IMG/VR virus record: IMGVR_UViG_3300042891_000779
Span: 1-42,731 of that record
DNA from: a virus
Direction: 5' to 3' (one strand)
DNA: 42,731 nt
The translations under genes and the position numbers were made by a program. The notes beneath the pieces were generated by a model. The model was given only the letters and a program-made list of their open reading frames with translations, did no database searches and had not been told where the DNA came from. Below, in pieces: positions 33,488 through 40,281 of this stretch (positions within the stretch are counted from its first letter, which is position 1; each line of letters starts with the position of its first letter).

Positions 33488-33898
33488 TTTTGTTCTCCTG
33501 AGCTGTATTTCGGCTGAATCGGGCGTGTGCTTCGCCATTATAGCATACGCATACGAATGCGGCTGCCGAACGGCGTATTTAACAGGACGCACTAACCCAA
33601 TATTAACGGCTTTGCGCCGTTCATCGCGGATTTTTGCCCGTTCTTTGGGTGATTTCCCGCCAAACATGCCGAATCTGTCATAATCGTCATCGAAGCTTAG
33701 GGCAAATTCCAAACATTCGGTCGAAACTTGGCACTCGGCGCATACTTTCCTGGCTTTGGCAAAGTAGTCGCGGCCCTGGGGCGACTCCGGGTACCACAGA
33801 TTCGTCTCCTGGCCAAGGCACGCTGCGTTTTCGTACCAGTCAGAACGGTTCTTCTGGGTCACCGACTGCCGACTGACCTTGTTGGCCGCTCGAGGCAC
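33179..33898 (-). CDS. whiB: WhiB-family iron-sulphur regulator with a long C-terminal extension
   Basis: The WhiB domain is at about residues 20-97. Cysteines C27, C53, C56 and C62 have the CxxC spacing that binds a [4Fe-4S] cluster, and DRFGMFGGKSPKERAKI supplies the turn motif and basic helix. WhiB proteins are confined to Actinobacteria and their phages and act with the sigma-A subunit of RNA polymerase. Most are 70-140 residues; this frame has 239. From residue 138 it appears to be a second cistron with its own start (see next entries). The start (GTG at 33898, or GTG at 33865) lies inside ssb and has no good ribosome site. Confidence 0.8.
   Translation of the reverse strand: MPRAANKVSRQSVTQKNRSDWYENAACLGQETNLWYPESPQGRDYFAKARKVCAECQVSTECLEFALSFDDDYDRFGMFGGKSPKERAKIRDERRKAVNIGLVRPVKYAVRQPHSYAYAIMAKHTPDSAEIQLRRTKVDMNKTKIPPETALVMNATHAAPASTLTAQAAAALLMAGWEDPLDARTCAALFMGASYVMELARQGGENGSLTPQESAAAQGVAELAMRVWRYHADRAKEAS
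33537..33545 (-). promoter_or_regulatory. Extended -10 promoter inside the WhiB frame
   Basis: On the minus strand TGCTATAAT has a perfect -10 hexamer with the TGn extension. No good -35 is seen, which is usual for extended -10 promoters. It would start transcription about 45 bp upstream of the GTG at 33487 and could drive the internal cistron, the HTH gene and the packaging genes. Because it lies in coding sequence, it could be a chance match. Confidence 0.42.
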
Positions 33899-34235
33899 CA
33901 GCCCGCAGCGGTGTAGCCACCGTAAATCGGAGGTTAATGCCGACCTCGTCAGCCCTTACCTCTTCCGAGTAGCCCATTGTGCCGTCTTTCTTCTCCCATT
34001 TGTTCTTGCGAACGCGGCCGATCACAATAACGCGGTCACCCTTGGAGACGCTAGCCGCCACATTCTCCGCAAGATCGTTGAATACAACAACGTTGTGCCA
34101 AGTGGTGACGTCTTCTTGGCCGTTGTGGCCGCGCTCTTTCGAGCCAACGCTCATTTTGCAAACAGCCTTACCGCTTGCGCTAAATGCCAGCTCAGGGTCG
34201 CGGCCCAAGTTGCCAACAACGATCACGTAATTCAT
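33840..34235 (-). CDS. ssb: Single-stranded DNA-binding protein
   Basis: The ATG at 34235 has GGGAGG seven bases upstream and overlaps the previous stop (ATGA). The 131-residue product has an OB fold: MNYVIVVGNLGRDPELAFSA, CKMSVGSKERG, TTWHNVVVFNDLAENVAASV and GDRVIVIGRVRKNKWEKKDG. It ends DPEEPF, the acidic aromatic tip that recruits host replication proteins. It would protect single strands and work with RecT, although that gene is far away in the other half of the operon. Confidence 0.88.
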   Translation of the reverse strand: MNYVIVVGNLGRDPELAFSASGKAVCKMSVGSKERGHNGQEDVTTWHNVVVFNDLAENVAASVSKGDRVIVIGRVRKNKWEKKDGTMGYSEEVRADEVGINLRFTVATPLRAGASSGQQGQSAVGDPEEPF

Positions 34236-34573
34236 GAATTTACCTCCCAAACGGTTGTCAGCCTTTTTGACTGAGTCTTCTCTTTCACGCCGCTGTCGCG
34301 CAGTATGCCCAACTCGACGAGTTCTTTGCGCCGACTACGGCAGCCCGACGGGCTCAATTTCAGACCAAGCGCTGCGACCTGGGCGATCAGTTCGTCGTCG
34401 GTCATGTGGCTTTGGACCCTGAACGCGGCCATGACGATCTTCTGCCCTTTGGTTAGATTAACAGAGGCCGCGGCCAACAGGCTTGTCGCCGGATCGGACC
34501 ATCGGGTCATCTGCTTTGGGGCCTTGTAGAAGGTCGATCGGCCTTCGGCCCAGAGCATCGGCTGGTCACTCAT
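34232..34573 (-). CDS. Winged-helix DNA-binding protein (113 aa)
   Basis: The ATG at 34573 is chosen over a GTG three bases upstream. Residues about 40-110 form a winged helix: TKGQKIVMAAFRVQSHMTDD, ELIAQVAALGLKLSPSGCRS and RRKELVELGILRDSGV, with TVWEV as the wing. Similar domains are widespread in phages next to ssb and may be replication initiators, loaders or regulators. It overlaps the 77-aa gene by 8 nt and ssb by 4 nt. Confidence 0.62.
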   Translation of the reverse strand: MSDQPMLWAEGRSTFYKAPKQMTRWSDPATSLLAAASVNLTKGQKIVMAAFRVQSHMTDDELIAQVAALGLKLSPSGCRSRRKELVELGILRDSGVKEKTQSKRLTTVWEVNS

Positions 34574-34799
34574 CACCGATGACCTTACTAAGGGCCTCTT
34601 CCATCATGCGCGCCGACAGATACTTGTAGACCATAAGCGACTCGATCACGTCAGCTGCCAGGTGACAGTCGTGGAAGTTGGGTACTCGATGCTCAACGGC
34701 GGCGGTGTCGTCATTGAAATGGTTGCCGGTGCTGCGCAAACGGTCAACGAGGCTGTAGATGTCGTGGTCGGACGGGGTGTACTGGTTGTTTTCTGTCAT
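34566..34799 (-). CDS. Hypothetical protein with histidine-rich core (77 aa)
   Basis: The ATG at 34799 lies six bases after a strong -10, so the mRNA is probably leaderless. The acidic 77-residue product has SDHDIYSLVDRL, EHRVPNFHDCHLAADV and MVYKYLSARMMEEAL. The three His/Cys-containing turns could bind a metal, but no family is recognised. It heads the transcript for the winged-helix, ssb and WhiB genes. Confidence 0.55.
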   Translation of the reverse strand: MTENNQYTPSDHDIYSLVDRLRSTGNHFNDDTAAVEHRVPNFHDCHLAADVIESLMVYKYLSARMMEEALSKVIGDE

Positions 34800-34805
34800 G
34801 ACCCT

Positions 34806-34834
34806 ACTATACACCACCTTAAAGTTATACGCAA
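34806..34834 (-). promoter_or_regulatory. Promoter giving a leaderless mRNA for the 77-aa/ssb/whiB operon
   Basis: On the minus strand TTGCGT (34829-34834), exactly 17 bases, then TATAGT (34806-34811). The ATG at 34799 begins only six bases after the -10, so transcription should start at or next to the start codon. This is the leaderless arrangement common in Actinobacteria. It stands in the 38-bp gap after the 83-aa gene. Confidence 0.68.
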
Positions 34835-34837
34835 GTC

Positions 34838-35089
34838 TTATGCTTGATATTCCAGTTTGCGCCACGAATAAGGGCCGAACGTCTCTTCGAGCTCCAGACG
34901 CATGGCCTCATCCTCATAGACGCGGATCAGCCAAATGCAAGGGTCGCCGCCGTTCTCGTGCTCGAGCTCCTCGAGCTCGGTCAGGCCCACACCGTCGTGG
35001 TTGTAGCAGGTCGGCGGGCTAATCCAGCCCATCGACAGGCCGTGCCGGAGCCAACCGACGTAATCATCGGCGTCGATCTTAAGCTTTGC
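34838..35089 (-). CDS. Conserved actinophage-type protein of unknown function (83 aa)
   Basis: The start at 35089 is inside the end of the preceding gene (11-nt overlap). The 83-residue acidic protein has DYVGWLRHGLSMGWISPPTC, then NHDGVGLTELEELEHENGGD and PCIWLIRVYED. The 'GWISPPTC-x-x-HDG ... EExEhe-x-GGDPC' pattern recurs in many actinophage small proteins (recalled). Function unknown. C/H residues in the middle could hold a metal ion. Confidence 0.64.
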   Translation of the reverse strand, partial: AKLKIDADDYVGWLRHGLSMGWISPPTCYNHDGVGLTELEELEHENGGDPCIWLIRVYEDEAMRLELEETFGPYSWRKLEYQA

Positions 35090-35339
35090 CATCGGTGTTG
35101 TCCCACTCGGCCTCGAAGTCATGGAAAATGTCCGGCCTGTTCTCCTTCATCCAGGCAATGGCCTTGCGCCGAAGGAAGTTGGTCCGGCGACTCGACTTAA
35201 GGCTGCGTTCGCGGCCCTCGGGCGTAGACCTGTAATTTGCCGAGTATAGGCGCATGGCGGCCCGGCAATCGTCGCATCGGCAGTTCTTGCCGATGTAAGT
35301 GTACAGCAAACCATGCTGCAGCTGAATTTCTTGCTCCAT
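35079..35339 (-). CDS. Small zinc-binding-like protein (86 aa)
   Basis: An 86-residue basic protein with HGLLYTYIGKNCRCDDCRAA near the N-terminus. This H ... C-x-C-x-x-C arrangement recurs in short actinophage proteins and probably binds zinc. The remainder is an Arg/Lys-rich helix (RSLKSSRRTNFLRRKAIAW). It is the first gene of the minus-strand block below the divergent promoter, with an AGGAGG ribosome site and a leader of about 15-20 nt. It may be an early regulator. Confidence 0.62.
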   Translation of the reverse strand: MEQEIQLQHGLLYTYIGKNCRCDDCRAAMRLYSANYRSTPEGRERSLKSSRRTNFLRRKAIAWMKENRPDIFHDFEAEWDNTDGKA

Positions 35340-35359
35340 GATCCTCCTAGATGTCTTGA

Positions 35360-35388
35360 ATAGTATATACTACACGCATGGGTCGCAA
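35360..35388. promoter_or_regulatory. Divergent promoters sharing a 12-bp palindrome
   Basis: The palindrome TAGTATATACTA (35361-35372) contains -10 elements for both strands. Minus strand: TTGCGA (35383-35388), 17 bases, TACTAT (35360-35365), serving the 86-aa gene. Plus strand: TATACT (35366-35371) six bases before the ATG at 35378, implying a leaderless mRNA; no plus -35 is visible. Because the -10s overlap, the two directions should exclude one another. Confidence 0.6.
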
Positions 35389-35542
35389 ACTGGGCACATC
35401 AGGTAGGGTCGTTAAACGACGCGACCTCAAGCCTCGCCGCGCCCAAAGCGACGCCCAACTACTCGCCTCGGCAGCCAGATCAGCAGAAGCTTGGCAAGAG
35501 AGGTTGACGAAGGAGCGTCGAGCGGCTACATTGCCCCGCTAA
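35378..35542 (+). CDS. Small basic plus-strand protein (54 aa)
   Basis: A 54-residue frame beginning MGRKLGTSGRVVKRRDLKPR, followed by an amphipathic Ala/Gln/Arg helix. It is one of the few plus-strand genes and starts six bases after a consensus -10, with no ribosome site, so it is probably translated from a leaderless mRNA. Net charge is strongly positive, which suits DNA or RNA binding. It may control its own divergent promoter (inference). No family recognised. Confidence 0.55.
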   Translation: MGRKLGTSGRVVKRRDLKPRRAQSDAQLLASAARSAEAWQERLTKERRAATLPR

Positions 35543-35561
35543 CACAACCGAGCGCGAGTTC

Positions 35562-35696
35562 ATGCGCCAGACCCAGCCCGCAAGTGACGTAGAGCTGGAA
35601 GGCGAAAAGTGGCCGGAAACGGGGACTGACCCCTATTTGTCAAGAAACGCCGCTGTGCAACCAGCGATACGTCCAGGGGTTCAAGAGTTCTATTGA
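35562..35696 (+). CDS. Possible second plus-strand small protein (44 aa)
   Basis: A 44-codon frame starting 19 bases after the previous stop: MRQTQPASDVELEGEKWPET and ending IRPGVQEFY. Amino-acid composition is protein-like and acidic, opposite in charge to its neighbour. There is only a weak ribosome site (CGAG), so it would rely on coupling. It may not be translated. Confidence 0.33.
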   Translation: MRQTQPASDVELEGEKWPETGTDPYLSRNAAVQPAIRPGVQEFY

Positions 35697-36585
35697 GAAT
35701 GGGTGTCGGCTGAAACGCTTGGCTACGGCCACCCTTGCACTAGCCATGTGCATAAAGCGTGGGGGGAGCTAGAACCCAGGTTGCCCACGGGCAGACATAG
35801 TGGCTGCCGCCCTCGCTACGCTCGGTTGCCCTCAAGGGAAGAGCCAGACCCCGAGCACGGGCTCAAGCCACCGATCGCCTCAAGAGCAAGCAATACTGCA
35901 CCGACAACGCCCAAAGAGCCCCGCACCACCCCAAAATCGCAAAACCCCAAAAAATTAAGGCCAAACGTACGGGACCGTGTAATCATTTTCGCGCATGGGG
36001 GTCCCCCCCTGGGGTGGGGGGTGGCGGCGGCGGTGGGCTGCCTGGGCAAGCTGCGGCCGCGGTTGGGGTCGCCACCTTCCTGCCGACGACGGGCCGACCC
36101 GACCGACGGGGTCGAGGGTCGATCGAGTCGACGGGCCGAGTCATGTTCGGAGACATACCGAGGCCGGCTGAGTCTGTCCGTCGAGTCGAGGCCGGGGACA
36201 TCGAGGGGCGAACGTCGACGGTCGAGGTCGACACGCACGGTCAGGCCGTCGATCTGGTCGCACCGTGTGCGCGATCGAGTAGGTGAGCCGCCCTCCCTTG
36301 TCGACGTTGTCAGCCATGCCATGCGCTCGACACGCTCGACGTGTCGGGGTCGAGCTTGTGCCGGGGCGTGATCGAGGCCGCGCCAGCCGTGGGGGTCGTC
36401 GAGGTCGAGGTCGTCGAGATCGACTCACACGGGGGGAAGTCGTCGAGAAGCGGCCTCTACGTTCGCGCAGGATCGACGACAAGGGTCGGGGTCGGGTGAA
36501 GGGTGCGGGGGAAAAGAGAACGACCCCACGGCCTCGGGGGGTCGAGGTCGTGGGGCCGTCGATCGGGTCGACGTTGTCGAGGTCG
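35697..36585. other. 889-bp stretch without a credible gene; composition boundary
   Basis: No frame here has both a ribosome site and protein-like composition. The first part (35.70-35.99 kb) is mixed sequence. At 35997-36037 there are dense G and C runs (a run of seven C, then blocks of G) able to form a hairpin or G-quadruplex. From about 36.06 kb the text becomes very GC-rich, with many GTCGAG and GTCGACG words on both strands. It separates the ordinary phage block from the ATPase/VWA cassette. It may be an origin, a recombination scar or a control region. Confidence 0.6.
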
Positions 36586-36771
36586 TCAGGTCATCGAGCG
36601 AATGAGGGCGAGTACGTCGTCGAGGTCGACGACCCGTGTCGGTTGTTCGTCGAGGTCGACGGCTCGGTCGCCCCATTCGTCGAGGTCATCGAGGCCGAGG
36701 CCGTCGAGGGTCTGGCGGTCGAGGTCGTCGAGAGTTGCGTCGGCCCAGTAGGTCGGTCGTGCCGGGGTCAT
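36586..36771 (-). CDS. Small, highly acidic protein (61 aa)
   Basis: A 61-residue protein with 16 Asp/Glu and 5 Arg, built around LDDLDR, LGLDDLDEWGDR, AVDLDEQP and VVDLDDVLAL. The ATG overlaps the stop of the 128-aa gene (ATGA), which supports translation. The repeated Leu-Asp pairs follow from the local GTCGAG-type DNA. The strong negative charge would suit a DNA mimic or an inhibitor of a nucleic-acid-binding host protein, but that is only inference. Confidence 0.52.
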   Translation of the reverse strand: MTPARPTYWADATLDDLDRQTLDGLGLDDLDEWGDRAVDLDEQPTRVVDLDDVLALIRSMT

Positions 36772-37154
36772 CGCGTGGCCTGACGGTAGGTGTCGGCGAA
36801 TTCGTCGAGCAGGGCCGCGAGCGTGGGAACCCACACGCGGCGCGTGTCCTGATCGCTTCCCCATGAGGTGCGCACCTCGACGTTCTCGCCTCGATCGCAG
36901 TCACGAACGACCCAGCACGTCGGGCCGCCGTAGGTGACCAGCACCTCGACGATGGCGCGACGGCTCGACGGGTCGGGGTCGGTCGCCGCGAGGTAAACGA
37001 CGATCTCCAGAACGTCGAGCGCGAGCCATTCGGTGAATGGGTCGACATCGCCGCCCGTGTAGGCCTCGCTCGCCGCGTCGAGGTTGTGCAGGCTTTCGGC
37101 GATCTCTCGCCCGTAGCGTTGCGCGTCGGTCTCGGTCGTTGTTTCGGTTGACAT
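36768..37154 (-). CDS. Conserved-type small viral protein of unknown function (128 aa)
   Basis: The ATG at 37154 follows AGGAG. The N-terminus is Thr/Glu-rich; YGREIAESLHNLD and an EWLALDVLEIVVYL helix follow. The C-terminal half has VTYGGPTCWVVRD, VEVRTSWGSDQDTRRVWVP and TLAALLDEFAD. The 'YGGP-x-x-x-(V/L) ... V-x-x-x-W-G-x-D' pattern resembles short proteins of haloarchaeal and actinobacterial viruses (recalled, not verified). It is coupled to the 61-aa acidic gene. Confidence 0.62.
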   Translation of the reverse strand: MSTETTTETDAQRYGREIAESLHNLDAASEAYTGGDVDPFTEWLALDVLEIVVYLAATDPDPSSRRAIVEVLVTYGGPTCWVVRDCDRGENVEVRTSWGSDQDTRRVWVPTLAALLDEFADTYRQATR

Positions 37155-37428
37155 GGTTTCTCCTGATCTCGGCCCCGTGATCGAGGCCGTCGAGGTTGAC
37201 AGTACTACAAAGGCCGACCGTCGTCGTGCATTGTCGAGCGCGTCGAGGTCGAGGGTCTGCCCGTCGATGTCGAAGCCGGCAGCTCTGCCTGGGCGTCGAT
37301 CGCGTCGAAGTCGATCGGCGAGGCCGTGGGCCGTCGAGGTCGAGCGACACACACACACGGCCCGACAATGACAACGACCCCCCGACCGTCGAGGTCGAGG
37401 GGCCGCGTCGAGGTCGAGGGGCCGAGCG
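37155..37428. other. 274-bp gap in the cassette, GTCGAG-rich
   Basis: No gene is supported here. The minus-strand frame of the 128-aa gene remains open upstream but lacks a ribosome site. The stretch contains several GTCGAG/GTCGACG words, a short CACACACA tract near 37350 and, near 37196-37208, an AT-richer patch that could be a weak minus-strand -10. It may carry a promoter for the last two cassette genes. Confidence 0.4.
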
Positions 37429-37965
37429 TCAGAAGGGCGAGCCGCCGCCGTTCAGGTTCTCGATGTCGCGCAACGTGGCCTCGATCATCGCGCGCGCTTG
37501 GTCGAGGTTCACGCGTGACAGTTGCAGGGCCGTGACCATCGCGTCGAGTAGTTGACCGCCTGCCGCTTCGCCGTTCTCATCGTCGCCGTCGAGCACCTGA
37601 CCGGACTCGATCATGTGGATACGGGCCGCATGGCGTTGCTGAACGTCGACGACCGCGAGCAACGACACACGCACACGGTCGGGCCGTTCTGACGGGGCGA
37701 GGTCGGGGTCTGCGTTCGGGTCGTTCGGTACGGCCCACCCCTGCGTTGCGATCGCCAGCGCGACGTTGCTCGGGTCGGGGGTCATCGCCAGTTGCGTCAG
37801 GCCTTCGTAAATGTCGGGGAACGCCCCGAATTGGTTGCAGGTCATCGCGTCGTCGTCGCCCCACGCGAAGCGGTAGACGCGCGCGAAGTCGTCGGTCGCC
37901 GTTGCGAAGTTCGGCGAGGTCTTGACCATCTCCAGAAGGGTCGCAGGCTTCGGTATCTCTCTCAC
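37429..37965 (-). CDS. Cassette protein of unknown function (178 aa)
   Basis: The GTG at 37965 is preceded by AGGAGAACC and overlaps the previous stop (GTGA). The 178-residue acidic protein starts VREIPKPATLLEMVKTSPNF. It has WGDDDAMTCNQFGAF, a Pro/Asp-rich loop (VPNDPNADPDLAPSERPD), RVRVSLLAVVDVQQRHAARI and a C-terminal helix. No known family. The position downstream of the ATPase/VWA pair and a membrane protein suggests a part or substrate of that system. Confidence 0.58.
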   Translation of the reverse strand: MREIPKPATLLEMVKTSPNFATATDDFARVYRFAWGDDDAMTCNQFGAFPDIYEGLTQLAMTPDPSNVALAIATQGWAVPNDPNADPDLAPSERPDRVRVSLLAVVDVQQRHAARIHMIESGQVLDGDDENGEAAGGQLLDAMVTALQLSRVNLDQARAMIEATLRDIENLNGGGSPF

Positions 37966-38195
37966 TTGGTTCTCCTTTTGTGAACGACGGCAAGTGCCGC
38001 CGCAGTTGATAGTAACAGAACTGCCACGGGCGAGATCGTGAAGGCAGGGTCGGGCGACCCGATCACGTCTCTTTCCCATGCAGTCCCTGAACGAACGAGC
38101 GCGGCCGCGTCGAGGTTGTAGCACTCGATCACGGCCGCGCTTGTCGCTTCAGGTACGCAGGGCGCGGGCGGCGTCACGCCCCCAGAACCTGCCAC
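37962..38195 (-). CDS. Tail-anchored small membrane protein (77 aa)
   Basis: It starts from a GTG at 38195, inside the 184-aa gene (22-nt overlap). The first 50 residues are soluble with two cysteines, then one hydrophobic helix near the C-terminus (ISPVAVLLLSTAAALAVV) and a basic HKRRTK end. There is no N-terminal signal, so it should insert by its tail with the N-terminus outside or inside undetermined. Both ends overlap coding neighbours, which supports translation in the operon. Function unknown. Confidence 0.5.
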   Translation of the reverse strand: MAGSGGVTPPAPCVPEATSAAVIECYNLDAAALVRSGTAWERDVIGSPDPAFTISPVAVLLLSTAAALAVVHKRRTK

Positions 38196-38728
38196 GCCTG
38201 ACGGGCATGATCGCAGGCCTCGACCAGCGGCGCGATCTCGGTCGCCACACGCGCGAGCGCGACGGCCTCGGTGCGAAGCAGGTCGCAGGCCTTCTGGCTC
38301 GACTCATCGACGACGCTCGCCCACTTCGCGGCGAGATCGTCGAGAACGAGTAGTCCGGCCTGGGTCGGCACGAGTTTGTCGTACTTGCCCATGACGCTCG
38401 CCTTCTCGATCGGCGAAGTGCGCCACACAAACTTGGGCGCGTTGCTCGCCGACGCGATCAGCGGCAGGCGATGTTCGGCGATCCCGACGTACTTGTGACC
38501 ACGGACTTCGATCGTCGCGGTCGTGACAACCGTGTCGCGGTCGAGTTCGGGGGTCGTGACCGTGTAGCGCACGTCTTTGCGAACGCTGACCCAGTTGTCG
38601 GGAATTGCGCGGTCGAACGAGTGAATGACACTTCCCTCGGTCGGTTGAGTTAGTTCGTCGATCGCTTCGACGAGGTTGTTCACGAGTTCTCGGGCCTGAG
38701 CCGCGAGAGCCTGACGGGGTACTTTCAT
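38174..38728 (-). CDS. Cassette protein of unknown function (184 aa)
   Basis: The ATG at 38728 has AGGAG upstream; the frame is open further but that part is low-quality sequence. The 184-residue protein is mixed: an N-terminal helix (QALAAQARELVNNLVEAIDE), a beta-rich middle (WVSVRKDVRYTVTTPELDRD, VVTTATIEVRGHKYVGIAEH) and a long C-terminal helical pair (SSQKACDLLRTEAVALARVA). No enzyme motif. It lies 92 bp after the VWA/metalloprotease gene and is probably co-transcribed. Confidence 0.6.
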   Translation of the reverse strand: MKVPRQALAAQARELVNNLVEAIDELTQPTEGSVIHSFDRAIPDNWVSVRKDVRYTVTTPELDRDTVVTTATIEVRGHKYVGIAEHRLPLIASASNAPKFVWRTSPIEKASVMGKYDKLVPTQAGLLVLDDLAAKWASVVDESSQKACDLLRTEAVALARVATEIAPLVEACDHARQAWQVLGA

Positions 38729-38748
38729 TGTTTTCTCCTGATGGTTGG

Positions 38749-38763
38749 GGGCCGCTTCGGCCC
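38749..38763. other. Small GC hairpin before the 184-aa gene
   Basis: GGGCCG, a 3-nt loop and CGGCCC lie in the 92-bp gap after the VWA gene. On the plus strand T-rich sequence follows, but no plus-strand gene ends here. On the minus strand it is in the leader of the 184-aa gene and may slightly affect its translation or mRNA stability. Confidence 0.3.
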
Positions 38764-38820
38764 GTTGTTTATTTTGCCACAACGCCAACATGGTCGCGTG
38801 GATACTCGGGGGAACACTTC

Positions 38821-40281
38821 TCACGCGCTCACCCTCGACCTTCTCATTCCTGCCTCGATCGCGGCGAGCCAGCCCTCGACCTTCGGGGTCGGTCGCTTGC
38901 CCTGCGCCGCTTCGCGCAACGTCTCGACCGCCGCCTCGACGTTCAGAACCTGCACGACCCTGCCAGCGTGGCAAGCGTTGACCGCGTCGATACCTGCCTG
39001 ATGAGTCATGCCTGCGTGGGGGATAGTGACGTGTCCGTCGCTGACCCAAATAACGGGGTCGGTCGGGTGATCGCGCTTCGACACGGCCCAGTTGATCGCA
39101 GGCACGTCGACGCAGTTGTCGGCCCCTATCTCGGGGAAGTCGACGGGCAAGGCATACCGACCTTGTCGAGCCACTATCCAGATGTTCGGGGCGGTCGGCC
39201 CATGCGGATACGAATAGACCGCGACCGTACAGCCGGGGGCAGCTCTTACGATGTCGCGCAGGTCGTTCGACGTCAGGCTCATCGAGCCAGACCCGTCGAC
39301 CAGCACAATGCCGCCAGACTTACGCGCCACTCGATCAAACACTCGACGTTCGGGGTCGGTGAGCAGGCGATGAAGTCGACGGGGGACTCGACCCAGTCCC
39401 GACGCTTTTCGGGTGCGCGAGAGAAAGCCCGTGCCGTTGCCATTCAGGGGTACGGCCCCGAAGCGAAGCGTTGCCCAATTCGCGGCCCCTTCGCCCCTCG
39501 CCGTCTCACCCTTCTCGCCCAGTTCGCTAATGCGCTCGTTGTATTCGCTCGTGCCTTCACCTTTGCGTGGCAGTAGGCCGTCGATGATCTGCGCGATCTC
39601 GACGGTCGACGTGAAGCCTCGCGGTAGTGGGGCCGAACTGTGCTTCTCGACGTAGCCCAGACCGTTGTCGCGTGGGTCGCCTACGGGCAGTTCCTCGCGC
39701 ACGACGATCGGGTGGTGGGTGATCTGGGTCGAGGCGACGTAATAATCACGCGCCAGCAGTCTCTTGACTTGTTTCCTGAAGGCCCGAATGACCGGGTACG
39801 CGCCCTGGACTTCGCGCGCGACCGATCGCTCGGCCCCTGCGAACATCGTCGAGCAGACCGTCGACAACACCGTCACGAAGTCTTTGCCCATGACCGCCGC
39901 CTTCGCGTCGCGCAATTCAGACCCGTCTTTCAGAGCCTTCATGTCGACCCCTAAGCGGTCGGCCCGTTGTGACAGTACGAAGTTCACGCGCATCTCCTCG
40001 GCGAGAACGATCGCCTCGTGGGATACCTGAAGTTGCTCGATGAGTTCGTTCGTGAGGTGCATGGGCGAGATCGTCGCGTGGACAAGTTCGTGCGCCCTGA
40101 CGGCCTTCGCGCTCGGGTGATTACCAGCAGGCGCACCCATGCGTCGGTTCTCGAAGTCGGTGAAAGGCAGACCGCGCGAAGCCGGTACTACGGCCGCGCC
40201 CCACGACGTATCCAGTACGTCGGGGGCCAGACCGTGATCGTGTCGGCGCACGATCGCCCACTCGGGGGCGACGTGGGTCAT
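38821..40281 (-). CDS. VWA-domain protein with HExxH metallopeptidase-like N-terminal domain
   Basis: A 486-residue protein. HELVH (64-68) is the zinc-binding HExxH helix, with LAEEMR (93-98) placed to give the third ligand, as in VWA-like metallopeptidases (DUF2201-type, from memory). After a central helical region, a VWA domain starts near 323: LVDGSGS gives MIDAS residues D329, S331 and S333, and VSDGH supplies the distal Asp near 415. Both metal sites look intact. The ATG overlaps the stop of the AAA+ ATPase gene by 4 nt. MoxR/CobS-type ATPases usually work with a VWA partner, so the two probably form one remodelling complex. The protein target is unknown. Confidence 0.8.
   Translation of the reverse strand: MTHVAPEWAIVRRHDHGLAPDVLDTSWGAAVVPASRGLPFTDFENRRMGAPAGNHPSAKAVRAHELVHATISPMHLTNELIEQLQVSHEAIVLAEEMRVNFVLSQRADRLGVDMKALKDGSELRDAKAAVMGKDFVTVLSTVCSTMFAGAERSVAREVQGAYPVIRAFRKQVKRLLARDYYVASTQITHHPIVVREELPVGDPRDNGLGYVEKHSSAPLPRGFTSTVEIAQIIDGLLPRKGEGTSEYNERISELGEKGETARGEGAANWATLRFGAVPLNGNGTGFLSRTRKASGLGRVPRRLHRLLTDPERRVFDRVARKSGGIVLVDGSGSMSLTSNDLRDIVRAAPGCTVAVYSYPHGPTAPNIWIVARQGRYALPVDFPEIGADNCVDVPAINWAVSKRDHPTDPVIWVSDGHVTIPHAGMTHQAGIDAVNACHAGRVVQVLNVEAAVETLREAAQGKRPTPKVEGWLAAIEAGMRRSRVSA

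Noticed and set aside
35703-36371. A 222-codon plus-strand frame in the gene-free stretch
   Set aside because: No ribosome site or promoter. Composition shifts abruptly along the frame to Arg/Ser-rich sequence that simply reads the GTCGAG-rich DNA. It lies where no frame on either strand looks protein-like.
36283-36783. A 166-codon plus-strand frame over the acidic miniprotein
   Set aside because: Antisense to the coupled 61-aa gene, with no ribosome site. Its Val/Glu repeats mirror the Leu/Asp repeats on the other strand.
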